From positions 558,001-622,000 of the forward strand of contig OX639992.1 in the NCBI GenBank assembly GCA_951828515.1: DNA of 64,000 bases, given 5' to 3'. Below are positions 31,971 to 42,197 of the stretch, piece after piece. Numbering within the stretch: the stretch's first letter is position 1; every line of letters begins with the position of its first letter. Below the pieces are notes generated by a model, which saw nothing but the letters and a program-made list of their open reading frames with translations, had not been told where the DNA came from and did no database searches. A program made the translations under genes and the position numbers. This DNA comes from an uncultured Poribacteria bacterium. Its GTDB lineage: Bacteria; Poribacteria; WGA-4E; WGA-3G.

Positions 31971-34900
31971 ATGGAACAAGAAAACGATGTTCAATTAATC
32001 AGCAGAATTTTGGCAGGTGATGATACGGCATTCAGTGCTTTAGTCGAAAAGTATCAGAAGGGTATCCATGCACTCGTGTGGCGAAAGGTTGATGATTTTC
32101 ACATTGCTGAAGAGCTTACGCAAGATACTTTCCTCAACGCATATAAAAAGCTTTCGACCCTAAAGGATCCGAGTCAGTTCGCTGGGTGGCTGTATGTCAT
32201 TGCAAACCGGCTCTGCATTAATTGGAATCAACGGAACAAATCTAAGATGCAATCGCTGGCATCTACCCCACTGGAAGAAATCGAACACTCCTCTTACAAC
32301 CATCACGTGTTAGAGCAGCGAGAGGTAGAAGCGACTGAGCGTCGCCATCACCTCGTGAAAGAACTTTTGGAAAAGCTGCCAGAGAGTGAACGCACGGTAA
32401 TCACGCTCTACTATCTCGGTGGAATGCAGTCCAAGGAAATAGGCAAATTTTTGGGTGTGTCCGTGAACACAGTTACGAGCCGTCTTCAGCGTGCGAGAAA
32501 GCGTTTAGCACAGGAAGAAGAACTGCTGGTTCAGGAGGTTCTCGGTGGTGTTCATATATCCACGGGTTTAACCCAGAACATCATGCGTCACGTCGCTGAG
32601 ATGAAACCGATACCGCCTCCGACTGGGAAACCTTTGCTCCCGTGGATGGCTTTTGGGACGGCTGCTGTTTTGTCCCTCCTGTTGATGTTGGGCATCAGCA
32701 ATCAATATCTTCTCCGTTTCCAAAAGCCGTATAGTTTTGAGGCACTCTCTGAACCGACGATCGAAATCATTGATACACCCATTACGCTTGCTATTGATTC
32801 AAAACCGGCGGTGCGAACGCAGGTTGGCAGGGATGTTGCCTTGAACGAGAATACGGGTGCAGGTCTACAGGTTTCTGAGAATGTCTTGGCACCAAATACG
32901 CAGAATAATTCGTTCAGATCCGCTATCTCGCAATGGACGCAGGCGAGTGGACCTCAAGGAAGTTCTGTATTTGAAATCTTTGCTACATCTGCCAGCACAG
33001 TCTATGCCACTACGCCAACAAATATCTACAGATTGACAACAGATGCAACTGTGTGGACACCGATCAATGTTGACTCATCCATCAGAGGGTTCGGAGCGAC
33101 CATGACTGAGCATAGAGGCGTGCTCTATATCGTTTATTCTAATCAAGTGCTTACTTCAATTGATAACGGAGAGACGTGGAACGCTTCAACTCCCCGTCCG
33201 AAAGGACATGCCGTTGGACTCGTCATTACGGATGAAACAGAAGAGAATAGTTCGCAAGATCATGTTTCAATGTATTTGGCTTTACGAGACAATGGTATTT
33301 TTCACTCTATAAATGGTGGCAAACAGTGGACACCTTTGAACGAAGGATTGTCAGGCAAACGCATTTATGCAGTAGCAGCAGTTGGAAATACTGTGTTTGC
33401 TGGGACAAATGAAGGTCTGTATCGCCTTAATTTGGATGTGTGGGAGCAATTGCAGGTAGACGTACCTAATGCAGTCCACTCCTTGGCAACAACAGGCAAT
33501 AATCTCTATGTTGGAATGGGCTCTGATCCTTTTATATTAGGACTACCTAAGGCAGGTGGAAAGTATGCGGTCCACATAGTAAGTAAAAACAGTCCAAGTT
33601 TATGGCAGATTTACCACTCAATCGACTTAGGAGAATCATGGACTGAGATAACACCTAAAGATCCATCTTCTGTTATGAGGGCACCGCGTAGGGTCAAAAT
33701 CTTGGCTTCTGGTAAGCGACTTTTGGTCTTAGATGCTGTCCTCAGTTTCCGTTCAAATGATGCAGGACAAACATGGGCAAACCTTGGGTTCGATAGAAAC
33801 GCAATCACACAGAATATTTTTCCAGCGGTAGCGGTTAATGAAAATACTTTTTACAGAGCTGGGGAGTTTGGAATTCATCGCACGACCGATGCTGGTGCCT
33901 TGTGGCATCCATTTATGGATGGTATTGTAGGGACGAGGATACAGAGTATGGTAACTTTCAATAACAGGCTCTATGTGCATACGGGCAGTGATATTGTCCA
34001 ATCAACCGATGGCGGTGAATCATGGAAAAGCATTCGCATTGATACCAATGAACAGACATTTGACTCCACTAAACAAGAGCGTTCTCACATTAATTTCTCT
34101 TATAATTCACAGATGACAGGTGCAGGTGGAGATCTTTATGGGATTGTTCCTGAAAAATACAACCTACGTATTTTTCGCCTATCTTTAGATGGTGATGTGC
34201 TCACTCCTATTCAAGAAATACCCGCTTTCAAGCGCGAAACGCTGTCCAACGAACTGATAGCAGCTATAGCAGAGGCAGAAGAAATATACTTGCCTAATGA
34301 TATAGAAAGAGATCCTAAGTTAACAAATGCGCTGTCCTATATTGTTTCCTTTGCAAAAGTCGGTGGGTTTGCAGTTAGTGGTGAAATTTTTTACATAGAG
34401 CATCAACGATCACTTTTCAAATGGAAACCCGGCGATCTGGAATGGACAAACACAGGACTTATAGACCTCGGCAAACAGTCAAGTGAAGATTCGGGAAAAG
34501 GATTCAAGTTAGCGGTTTCAGGGAAAATCGTTTACGTAGGGAAGCGAGCGGGTCATCTGTTCCAATCGCTGGATGAGGGGAACAGTTGGCAAGATATTAC
34601 GTCGCGTCTTCCACTCCACTTTTCCTATTTCAACGAGATCCTCTTTGTGGATTCAACGGTTTATGTCGCTACTGACACAGGTGTTTTGACTTCACAGAAT
34701 GGAGAATCCTGGCGTGTGCTCACCAATAGCACGGGTGAGCGTATCGTTATCGACAGGTTCACTGTGGACGGCATGACGGTTTATGGTGCTGGTGATACAG
34801 GACTCTATCGCTTGGATACCGGTGGACGCTGGGAGCAAATCTCTCCAAGTGTGCCTGATAAAGTGATCTCTCTTGTTATCAACAAGGATAGGCTTTATAT

Positions 34901-34973
34901 TGCGACGCAACAGCACGGAATATTTCACAGTCCCCTTGTGGAAGAATATCGCAACGAGTTCTCTCAAAGATAG
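31971..34973 (+). CDS. ECF sigma factor fused through a membrane segment to an extracytoplasmic propeller
   Basis: A 1000-residue protein. Residues ~5-185 are an ECF sigma-70 factor: region 2 (FSALVEKYQKGIHALVW, AEELTQDTFLNAYKKL, GWLYVIANRLCINW) and region 4 (LPESERTVITLYYLGGMQSK, VSVNTVTSRLQRARKRL). A single membrane helix follows at ~225-245 (PWMAFGTAAVLSLLLMLGI). The remaining ~750 residues carry BNR/Ycf48-like repeats (NGGKQWTPLNEGLSG, TDGGESWKSI, DEGNSWQDITSRLP). In ordinary ECF systems the sensor is a separate anti-sigma factor; here sensing and transcription parts are in one chain, implying release by proteolysis or action at the membrane. The target regulon is unknown. Confidence 0.9.
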   Translation: MEQENDVQLISRILAGDDTAFSALVEKYQKGIHALVWRKVDDFHIAEELTQDTFLNAYKKLSTLKDPSQFAGWLYVIANRLCINWNQRNKSKMQSLASTPLEEIEHSSYNHHVLEQREVEATERRHHLVKELLEKLPESERTVITLYYLGGMQSKEIGKFLGVSVNTVTSRLQRARKRLAQEEELLVQEVLGGVHISTGLTQNIMRHVAEMKPIPPPTGKPLLPWMAFGTAAVLSLLLMLGISNQYLLRFQKPYSFEALSEPTIEIIDTPITLAIDSKPAVRTQVGRDVALNENTGAGLQVSENVLAPNTQNNSFRSAISQWTQASGPQGSSVFEIFATSASTVYATTPTNIYRLTTDATVWTPINVDSSIRGFGATMTEHRGVLYIVYSNQVLTSIDNGETWNASTPRPKGHAVGLVITDETEENSSQDHVSMYLALRDNGIFHSINGGKQWTPLNEGLSGKRIYAVAAVGNTVFAGTNEGLYRLNLDVWEQLQVDVPNAVHSLATTGNNLYVGMGSDPFILGLPKAGGKYAVHIVSKNSPSLWQIYHSIDLGESWTEITPKDPSSVMRAPRRVKILASGKRLLVLDAVLSFRSNDAGQTWANLGFDRNAITQNIFPAVAVNENTFYRAGEFGIHRTTDAGALWHPFMDGIVGTRIQSMVTFNNRLYVHTGSDIVQSTDGGESWKSIRIDTNEQTFDSTKQERSHINFSYNSQMTGAGGDLYGIVPEKYNLRIFRLSLDGDVLTPIQEIPAFKRETLSNELIAAIAEAEEIYLPNDIERDPKLTNALSYIVSFAKVGGFAVSGEIFYIEHQRSLFKWKPGDLEWTNTGLIDLGKQSSEDSGKGFKLAVSGKIVYVGKRAGHLFQSLDEGNSWQDITSRLPLHFSYFNEILFVDSTVYVATDTGVLTSQNGESWRVLTNSTGERIVIDRFTVDGMTVYGAGDTGLYRLDTGGRWEQISPSVPDKVISLVINKDRLYIATQQHGIFHSPLVEEYRNEFSQR

Positions 34974-34989
34974 GGAGATCCATCGTTTC

Positions 34990-36207
34990 TTATGCCTTCT
35001 TCACCGCTTCTGCGACGAGTTGCCATAACGTTGTCCCTCTTGCACTAAACGAGATTAATTTGCCTTCTCTGTCAATGAGCCAAGGGGACGGAATTCCGCC
35101 AATGCCATACTGCTTTTTTAGCGAACCGTCCTGTCCATCGAAAATCTGCCGCCAAGGAATGTTGCATACTTTAAGATATTCGCGGAGTTCTGCCTCGTCA
35201 TTGTCGAAACTCACCCCGATGACATCAAATCCCCTATCCCTATAGGCATCGTAAACTTTTTTCACGTTCGGCATTTCCCCGAGGCATGGTCCACACCAGA
35301 CTGCCCAAAAATCGAGTAAGACGACTTTCCCGCGATATTGTTGGAGCGAAATCGGGTTGCCATCAAGGTCGGTTGTGGAAAAATCGGACATAGACTTCCC
35401 AATCAACTTTAACTTCGGGTTCGCCTTGACGCGATATGCCTCTGCTAACTCTGCATTCCCTAACTTCTCATGAATCTTGGCAAGTTCTCCAAAAACACCC
35501 GGAGGTCGTGGGTCCTGCTTCTCAAGTTCTTCAAAGAGCTGGAGTCTCTCCCCATGCCGTCCCATCTCCTCAAACATCTCGCTAAGAAAAAAATAATCAC
35601 GAAAACGCTCAAAACGTTCAGGTTGCATGATAGATTTGAAACTATTAATCAGGTTATCTGCTTCTTGTTCCCGACCCACTTCAACGTAAAGGCGAACGAG
35701 ATCCGGATAGAGTCTGAAGTAATCTCGATTCTCAGGGACTTGTTGTAGTCCTTTCTCAAACGCTTTAATGGCTGTTTCAAGGTTTCCGTATGCCTCTACG
35801 GGATGGTTAGTCCATCTACCGGTCGACTTGTAAATTCTGTAGGAAAAACTCAAGTTTAAATACAGTTGTGCCACTAAGGTAGAATCTGCGGTTGGATCCG
35901 CGTGATGTTTACACCGAACAATTGGGTTGATATCACCATACACGCGGCACTCCTCATCTATCCACACTCGATACTCAGGGCGGATCTCGTATTCGTAACT
36001 CACGGGTAAATTTGGGTCCTCGTCATAGGGCAACATTGGGATGCCCTTCTCTTCATCTGCGGGGCAGATCAAGGTGCGTTCATCCTTCAAGTGCTTGGGA
36101 TGGAGATCCGAGAGCCACTGAGGAAAATCGCCGTGCTTCTTCTCATAGGCTTGGAGTGCTTCACCTATTGCGATGAGATGTTGCGTACAGGCGTTCATTA
36201 AATTCAC
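34990..36207 (-). CDS. TlpA/ResA-like thioredoxin with TPR region
   Basis: About 405 residues. The start is uncertain: GTG 36216 abuts AGGAGT, so I prefer GTG 36207 at 9 nt spacing; ATG 36198 is also possible. The N-terminal ~130 residues include ALQAYEKKHGDFPQWLSDL and ICPADEEKG, a segment common beside pilin-like proteins of Planctomycetes-type genomes. Helical repeats follow (TPR-like, ~130-270). From ~275 there is a thioredoxin-fold domain with DFSTTDLDGNPISL, DFWAVWCGPCLGEMP (CxxC), GVSFDNDEAELREYL and cis-Pro GGIPSPWLID. No signal peptide is evident. It probably reduces or exchanges disulfides, substrate unknown. Confidence 0.8.
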   Translation of the reverse strand: MNLMNACTQHLIAIGEALQAYEKKHGDFPQWLSDLHPKHLKDERTLICPADEEKGIPMLPYDEDPNLPVSYEYEIRPEYRVWIDEECRVYGDINPIVRCKHHADPTADSTLVAQLYLNLSFSYRIYKSTGRWTNHPVEAYGNLETAIKAFEKGLQQVPENRDYFRLYPDLVRLYVEVGREQEADNLINSFKSIMQPERFERFRDYFFLSEMFEEMGRHGERLQLFEELEKQDPRPPGVFGELAKIHEKLGNAELAEAYRVKANPKLKLIGKSMSDFSTTDLDGNPISLQQYRGKVVLLDFWAVWCGPCLGEMPNVKKVYDAYRDRGFDVIGVSFDNDEAELREYLKVCNIPWRQIFDGQDGSLKKQYGIGGIPSPWLIDREGKLISFSARGTTLWQLVAEAVKKA

Positions 36208-36414
36208 TATGTTCACTCCTGTATCTCAATGCTTGTGTTTTGGGAATATGTGAATATGGAAAATGGAATTTGGATAAGACGTTGACAAAAAACGACTACG
36301 TTCCGTTTATACACATTCGTGGATGCACTTTTGGGAATTATGACGGGAAAAGAAGGTCGTGTAGGCACGGGACCCACCCCTACACACAAAAATTGATACC
36401 TATGATGTAAAGCT

Positions 36415-37093
36415 TCACTTCCGAATCAACATTTTTCTGGTAGCCGTGAAATCGCCAGCGGTGAGTGTGTAAAAATAGATTCCGCTTGCGACAGGTTCAC
36501 CGAGTTCATTCTTACCATCCCAGTCGCTGAATATCCCAGACCTTTACAGTAGTTTCCACGCCGTCATCTGTGGCGAGGTATCTTCCATCGGACGAAAAGG
36601 CGACTGTCCATACCCAATTGTCGTGTTGAAGTGTCGCAACCTCAGCCTGATTATTAATATCCAATAACTTTGCATGCCTACCGGAGGTAGCAAGCATCTG
36701 CCCATCAGGGTGAAATACCACCGTATGGACTGGGAAAGGCATTTGGATTGTAATAGGTTCACGGGTATCAATATTTTGCCATTGTGAAATATCCCATATT
36801 TTAAGGGTGCTATCCTCACTCCCACTCACAAGCAACCTACTATCTGGGGAGAATGCAACTGAATTGACTTTCTCCTTATGACCCGTGAGCGTTTTCACGG
36901 TCTTCTCCCGCAGGTTCCAGAGTTTGATGGTGTTATGTCCACCGGCACTCGCAACAATAGAATTATCCACTGGAGAGAAGGCAACCGATTGGACAGAACC
37001 ACCATGATCAAGAATAGTGACATCTTGCGCAAAACCGGAGGACACAAAAGGCAATAAAACAACTATCGCAATAAACAAGTGTGCAAATTGCAT
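36415..37093 (-). pseudogene. Secreted WD40 protein, internally deleted
   Basis: ATG 37093 (AAGGAC upstream) begins a signal peptide (FAHLFIAIVVLLPFVSSGFAQ) and about four WD40 repeats (SVAFSPDSRLLVSGSEDSTL). At ~36525 the frame meets a stop in VWDIQRLGW. The next bases encode, in another frame, DWDGKNELGEPVASGIYFYT, then LTAGDFTATRKMLIRK, the same sorting tail as in the protein at 339-2894. An internal deletion therefore joined repeats to tail out of frame. The truncated product would lack export through that tail. Confidence 0.8.
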
Positions 37094-37148
37094 TTTTAAG
37101 TCCTTCTTGATGTGTCTTGGGTGTGACCTCAAAGCATTATGCTATGGA

Positions 37149-38207
37149 CTAAAACTCTCCAGAGACAGAGATTCGCTGTGAGCCGCCAAGGGTGTGAGTA
37201 TTGAAGGCGTAGTTGACGAAAAATGACATGGCATTTATTCCCAAGCGGAGTCCAGCACCTGCAGAGAGTCCATGCCCATTCCAGCCACCACGGAGTGCGA
37301 GGGTATTAAAGAGCCAGTATTCCGCGCCGACACGTAGGACCAGTCCGCCGCCAGCACCACCTACCTCCAGATCGGCTTGGTCGGTTTCAAAGTCCGCACC
37401 AATAGCCCCTTTACCGAGACGTGGCACGGCAAAGTGGTAAGCTGCGCCGCATCGAAGTCGGCGCGTGCGCGTGAACGTCGGTTTGTCAGGCGTATCCCAA
37501 CGGACTTGGGTGCCCGTTGCGTCTAATAACATTGCGCCAACTCGTAAACCCTTGTAAGGTTCCGCAATCAGCCCAATGTCAATACCAAAACCGGTTCCAC
37601 TGTTCTGAAAAATGGATTGGTTGAGGAGTTTGAGGTTGCCACCGACAGCCACCATAGCGTGGACTTGACGTGCATAAGAGATGAGTAGGGCGTTATCGGT
37701 ATTGCTGAAATACTCGGCAACTTCAGGTTTGTCGATATAGGGTTCGCCATCCTCTTTGATGCCGTTACCGTTTTTATCCTGAAAATCGCCAAGGAACCCG
37801 TTATTGTTGACATCAATGAAAGTCGTGCGCGGTATATCGTCAACGCCGAGCCGGATCCAACTCAGACCGATGCTGCCGATATCCTCAATTTGATAGACGT
37901 AGTTGACGAAGTTGTAGGTAACCAAACCTCTGCTGAGCCAACTCCCATCTCCAGTACTAAAAGTATCTGAATACATTGCCGCGAAACTATGTTTCTTGAC
38001 TTTGGTAAGCCCAGCGGGGTTCCAGTAAGTAGCGGTTGCATCATCGGCGATGGCAACGAACGCGCCGCCCATTCCTAAGGCGCGAGCCCCTACGCCGTGG
38101 CTGAGAAATTCGGCGGTATGTGCGCCTTCGTCAGCGGCGTGTCCCGCCGAAAGCCCAATGAAGCACGCTGCCAGCACGCATAAGTAGATTGCTGATAATT
38201 TTACCAT
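37149..38207 (-). CDS. PorV/PorQ-like outer-membrane beta-barrel protein
   Basis: 352 residues with a signal peptide (LSAIYLCVLAACFIGLSAGHAA). The mature N-terminus AEFLSHGVGARALGMGGAFV followed by ADDATATYWNPAGL is the hallmark of the UPF0164/PorV family, FadL-like barrels. The protein ends in an aromatic residue (SVSGEF). An insert near residue 125 has a calcium-loop-like DVNNNGFLGDFQDKNGNGIK. PorV is the outer-membrane shuttle of type IX secretion, which fits the sorting tails of the WD40 proteins in this window; other T9SS genes are not seen here. Confidence 0.85.
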   Translation of the reverse strand: MVKLSAIYLCVLAACFIGLSAGHAADEGAHTAEFLSHGVGARALGMGGAFVAIADDATATYWNPAGLTKVKKHSFAAMYSDTFSTGDGSWLSRGLVTYNFVNYVYQIEDIGSIGLSWIRLGVDDIPRTTFIDVNNNGFLGDFQDKNGNGIKEDGEPYIDKPEVAEYFSNTDNALLISYARQVHAMVAVGGNLKLLNQSIFQNSGTGFGIDIGLIAEPYKGLRVGAMLLDATGTQVRWDTPDKPTFTRTRRLRCGAAYHFAVPRLGKGAIGADFETDQADLEVGGAGGGLVLRVGAEYWLFNTLALRGGWNGHGLSAGAGLRLGINAMSFFVNYAFNTHTLGGSQRISVSGEF

Positions 38208-38278
38208 GATATTAAAGTTTATCCTACCCGTCCTTCTTCGCTGTTACGGCACAGCAGCGTGTGCCTACTACCATTGTT

Positions 38279-40240
38279 CTAACCCGGTGCGAAGTCGTAT
38301 ATAGGTTCACGAATAATGACACTCAAGACACTCCAGAATGCCCCAACACAATATTCACCGAGGATAACGCCGAAAAAGAAGAAGACCATTGTTCGGTAGG
38401 TACCCGGTCCTCCAAATCGGAGTGCCATCCATTTGAGAAAACTACTGATAACGAGGCAGCTCCAAAAATAGCCAACGCCCCCTGTCATAGAGATAGGATA
38501 GCCTGCCGGATGGAGGGGCCACCAGATGAACCGCATCCGCATCACCATGAGGAAGAAGGTGAATCCCATCCCGCCTGCCATGAAGGACATTGCGGGGATG
38601 TCCGGGTCGCGCGGGAAAGCAAACAGCCCCGCGAGCCAACCGAATTGACCGATGTGCCCAACTGACGGACCGATACCACCCCCTGCGCCTGTAATTGCGC
38701 CCCCGAGACGATAGAGTTCGCTGAGCGTTGCCCAAAACGATGCGAGGGATCCAAGAACAACAGCAATAACCATAGCAAGAACCAAGCGTTTCGTGTTCAT
38801 ATTTGCCCGTTCTGCCATTTTGAAAGCTTCGAGCTGATGCGGCATGATATGTTCACGATATCCGCGCCCACTGAAGAACCAAAAGTAGGGGAAAACCGTC
38901 AGGTTATTAGGACCGATGCGACGCGTCCCCAAGATGTTGACTAAAAACTGTTGTGCGTTACACATCCCTGCCATCTCATGTGCGGGAGGACCGAGTTCCG
39001 CACGGACGCGCGTAATAGCAATCGAAATGGCAGAGAAGAAGGCAAAGAAGGGTAGAATAATTGGGAGGGTCATTCCTGCCTTCAGACAGAACCAGATAAT
39101 ATAGAGACTGGCAAGGACGATAAGTAAGAGTGCTGTACGGTAACGGATCGGTTCTTGTGAGTCATCAATACCATTGGGTCTACCCAAGATTGTGCGCACG
39201 ACATTCGCAATGTGTCTACGCGTTACAAGGAGCGCGATCACAAAGATCGCCATCCAGCCTCCAATTGACTGTTCACTACCGTACGGGAACGGGGCTGGGA
39301 TTGCGAGGGCACTGCCGAAAACCCGTTGTGCTTTTTCAAACAGGTAGAAAAACCACATAGAAAAGGAGAGATCAAGCGGTAACAGGAACCCTAAGCCGAT
39401 TACAAACGGGTAGAGCGGGACAGGGATATTCCCGACAGCGTTCCACGGTTTTTCAGTGAAGGCTCTGCCCCAATTTCGGGCGTTGTGACGCACACTGAAA
39501 TCCGGCAGGACCGGAAAAAAGTGTGCCAAACCGTGCCAGACATTTATCACCGCGGCGATGATAAATCCATACCATAGGATCCGACTTCGGAAGAGCTGCG
39601 CGGCACCCCCTCTTTCTGTAATTGCCATCGGAAGTTGGATAATTGGATATGCTAATTTCTCATGTTCCGTCCACTGCTTGCGAATCAGCACATTTACACA
39701 AATCATGATGGTGCCGAGTGCAAGAATAAGCGATGTCCACCACAAAGTCGGCATTATCCATGCCCCGCCAATTTTAGCATTATAGAAGGGTGTGTTACCT
39801 TCGTAAAATCCGCGGATAAGCTCTCTGTCGGCGACAACAAGATGTTGCGGAATGTAAGTATGGAACATATCCGCCCAATCGTTCTCAATTGTTGCGAACC
39901 AGAATGCGTGGGGGAGTGCTGGAATTGTAAGGGCTAAGGTATCATGCCCCGCCAAACCAGAGGCGATAGAGAGCATCGCGTAAATGGTAATCATCTCACC
40001 TTGCGTGAGTGCGGATCGTGGCGCGATACGCTTCAAGACAAGATTTATCAAGATCAAGAAAAAGATATTGAGAACGACATTCCAGAAGAGGGAGATGGTC
40101 GTTGGATGCCCAGAATGCCAGACACACTCAACTTCGATGACCCAAAAGACGTTAGGGGGAATTAAGAAGATAGCGATGAGGATAGCACGCCATGTGACAC
40201 CAGATTCACGGCGCTGGTTTTGTTCGTCAAGGTTTTGCAC
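38279..40240 (-). CDS. DUF6785/DUF6784-type polytopic membrane protein
   Basis: A 653-residue protein with about 14 predicted membrane segments (AILIAIFLIPPNVFWVIEV, NVVLNIFFLILINLVL, TALLLIVLASLYIIWF, KRLVLAMVIAVVLGSLASFW). Conserved-looking soluble pieces include LTQGEMITIYAMLSIASG and HEMAGMCNAQQFLVN. I recognise the pattern as the DUF6785 family, common in Planctomycetes and Poribacteria and resembling OPT-type transporters. The substrate is unknown. It is in the same orientation as the PorV-like gene downstream, with a 71-bp gap. Confidence 0.75.
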   Translation of the reverse strand: MQNLDEQNQRRESGVTWRAILIAIFLIPPNVFWVIEVECVWHSGHPTTISLFWNVVLNIFFLILINLVLKRIAPRSALTQGEMITIYAMLSIASGLAGHDTLALTIPALPHAFWFATIENDWADMFHTYIPQHLVVADRELIRGFYEGNTPFYNAKIGGAWIMPTLWWTSLILALGTIMICVNVLIRKQWTEHEKLAYPIIQLPMAITERGGAAQLFRSRILWYGFIIAAVINVWHGLAHFFPVLPDFSVRHNARNWGRAFTEKPWNAVGNIPVPLYPFVIGLGFLLPLDLSFSMWFFYLFEKAQRVFGSALAIPAPFPYGSEQSIGGWMAIFVIALLVTRRHIANVVRTILGRPNGIDDSQEPIRYRTALLLIVLASLYIIWFCLKAGMTLPIILPFFAFFSAISIAITRVRAELGPPAHEMAGMCNAQQFLVNILGTRRIGPNNLTVFPYFWFFSGRGYREHIMPHQLEAFKMAERANMNTKRLVLAMVIAVVLGSLASFWATLSELYRLGGAITGAGGGIGPSVGHIGQFGWLAGLFAFPRDPDIPAMSFMAGGMGFTFFLMVMRMRFIWWPLHPAGYPISMTGGVGYFWSCLVISSFLKWMALRFGGPGTYRTMVFFFFGVILGEYCVGAFWSVLSVIIREPIYDFAPG

Positions 40241-40267
40241 AGTTTTTTAAATTATTAACTCTGGACC

Positions 40268-40470
40268 CCGCGCTGTACGGGTGAGGACTGTAATACAAGG
40301 AATAGATTTGGTTTATTTAAAGACCAAATCCCCTCGCCCCTATCGTTTCGCGGTGGTTTCCGGTTAAGTCTACCCCTCTTTGGGTTGTGATAAGTTTCTT
40401 ATTGTAGAGGCGGGGACTGTAATACAAGGAACGGATTTAGTCTATTGCGAGACGCAATCCCCGCGCCAGT
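40268..40470. repeat. Two palindromic AATACAAGGAA...GCGAGGGG repeats in the intergenic region
   Basis: Two units, ~40268-40345 and ~40406-40466, share GGAC-TGTAATACAAGGAAYRG, then ATTTRGTYTAT and a complementary segment with AATCCCC. Each can fold into a hairpin (GGGGA...TCCCC with GATTTGGTTTA / AAACCAAATC-like arms). A related unit lies inside the MITE at 27849-28005. No gene is present between 40241 and 40489. Confidence 0.5.
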
Positions 40471-40489
40471 TTCAATTGTTAAAAAACCG

Positions 40490-42004
40490 CTAAAAATGTG
40501 TAGGCGGTTCGAGTTCCTTCAACTCCCAAAGGATATGATCAAATTCAAACGCGCCAGCGGCGTTCCCCCGGATCAGTTCTCCATCGATCCCCCACGCCAG
40601 TTTGTAAGCCGCGAGAATCTGTGTCAGCGAATTTTCTACATTACCGTGGCACAGCAAGGCAACAGTGCCGCCACCGCCACCCCCGGTAATCTTAGCACCG
40701 TAGATACCCCCGTGTTCTCCAATTTTCCGAGCAATGTTCACAAGTCCATCAACTTCACGGGAACCGAGACCTGCAAAATCTCGGTAACTCGTATTGGATT
40801 CGTACATGAGATTACCTGCTTCGCTAAGGTAGTCTTGGATACGCTCGGCATCTTCATCGGCATTTTTTATAGCAGCAATAAACCGCTTGACGCGGGCATG
40901 TTCGTAAATAGCATGTTGGACCCGACTCCTAATAGAATATGACTTCTCTGGGTCAACCTGCGTAGCGGTATCGACTGTTTCGCCGTACTTGTCAAGAAAC
41001 TCTGCGCCGTGCATCTGCTCAGGCAATAAGTGTTCGCACTGCTCGCGAAAATCCTGTACAGAAATGTTGCACAGGTAGTTATCTGCCAACGCCTCGGATA
41101 ACTTTCGAGCGATGCTGCCTTCCTCAGAATCGAGATCCACCTCTGACGAGAACGCCGCTTTGAGGATAGTCAATCCCATAAAGGTTCCAGTGCGTGTATC
41201 AATATAGGCAGTGCTCGTTGTGCTTCTGCGGACCTTTGTATAGACCCCGACAAAACTCACGTTTAATGGGCATGAGACGAATTCGAGAATTTTGTCCGGT
41301 TGACAAAGAATCGAGAGAATTTTAGTTGACGTGCCAGCAGCAGCAGTCACCTGATCCATAATCCCACAAGGGGCACCAACGATTCTATTTTCAACGATTT
41401 GTGCGAGGCGGGCTATCTCCATCGCGCCCAATTCTAAGCCATAAAGTCGGTTGATCGCCATCAACGCAGCCACTTCAATAGCGGCAGAGGAGGCGACCCC
41501 ACCGCCGATCGGAATATCACTTTTGATAACTATCGTGGCACCGTGCGAAAATCGATCGATTTTTCCTTCTTTGAGGAGCACATAAAAAGCCCCAAGTATG
41601 TATCCCGTCCACTCAGCCCCTTGTTCTTCACTGAAAAGTTCTCGAACCTGTGAATACGTTTTGAGAGTGCCATTCGTATAGAAACTATCAAGCGAAAGAT
41701 GAAAGTTAGCTCTGAATTGATCTCCCACGCGAAGCGTAATAGCACAGAGGTTTCTATCTTCTCTGGCTTGACATGCGGCGATTGCAGTGCGATTGAGTGT
41801 CATCTCAAAAACATTCGCGCCACAGTAATCAGCGATACCGCCCATAATGTCAAGTCTTGCTGGCGCACGGGTGACAATCATCTGTCCACCCCTTTGTAAG
41901 CCAAACGAAAAGAAGAGCTCAGGAGAATCTTCCTGTAAGAGATACTCCAACTCAAGAACCTGAAAGGATTTCACTCTGGGACCGTGGAGCTGTTCAACTT
42001 TCAT
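40490..42004 (-). CDS. GHMP-family sugar kinase (galactokinase/arabinokinase-like)
   Basis: About 504 residues from ATG 42004; a TTG at 42016 would add four. After ~45 residues comes the substrate motif TRAPARLDIMGGIADYCGA, then the ATP loop IGGGVASSAAIEVAAL, ENRIVGAPCGIMDQVTAAAG, and near the C-terminus AKITGGGGGGTVALL. These are the three GHMP motifs in galactokinase order. MGGIADYCGA instead of GEHTDYN resembles L-arabinokinase/plant-type sugar kinases and several Poribacteria/Planctomycetes enzymes. It should phosphorylate a free hexose or pentose at C1; the sugar cannot be named. Confidence 0.83.
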   Translation of the reverse strand: MKVEQLHGPRVKSFQVLELEYLLQEDSPELFFSFGLQRGGQMIVTRAPARLDIMGGIADYCGANVFEMTLNRTAIAACQAREDRNLCAITLRVGDQFRANFHLSLDSFYTNGTLKTYSQVRELFSEEQGAEWTGYILGAFYVLLKEGKIDRFSHGATIVIKSDIPIGGGVASSAAIEVAALMAINRLYGLELGAMEIARLAQIVENRIVGAPCGIMDQVTAAAGTSTKILSILCQPDKILEFVSCPLNVSFVGVYTKVRRSTTSTAYIDTRTGTFMGLTILKAAFSSEVDLDSEEGSIARKLSEALADNYLCNISVQDFREQCEHLLPEQMHGAEFLDKYGETVDTATQVDPEKSYSIRSRVQHAIYEHARVKRFIAAIKNADEDAERIQDYLSEAGNLMYESNTSYRDFAGLGSREVDGLVNIARKIGEHGGIYGAKITGGGGGGTVALLCHGNVENSLTQILAAYKLAWGIDGELIRGNAAGAFEFDHILWELKELEPPTHF

Positions 42005-42197
42005 TTCTCTTCCCAACCAGACTTCATTGTCCGAATGTGGTCGGCAACCGCTTTCTCGAACTCAGAACAGAAAATGCGTTTCGATGGGTCTCATTTAGTA
42101 TACACCTACCCCGTTAATTTATCAAGCCGTTTTTTCAAACAGACACCCGCAAAATTCCTCTTATCTTCTCGATAGTGAAGTCCCAATGTAGAAACAT

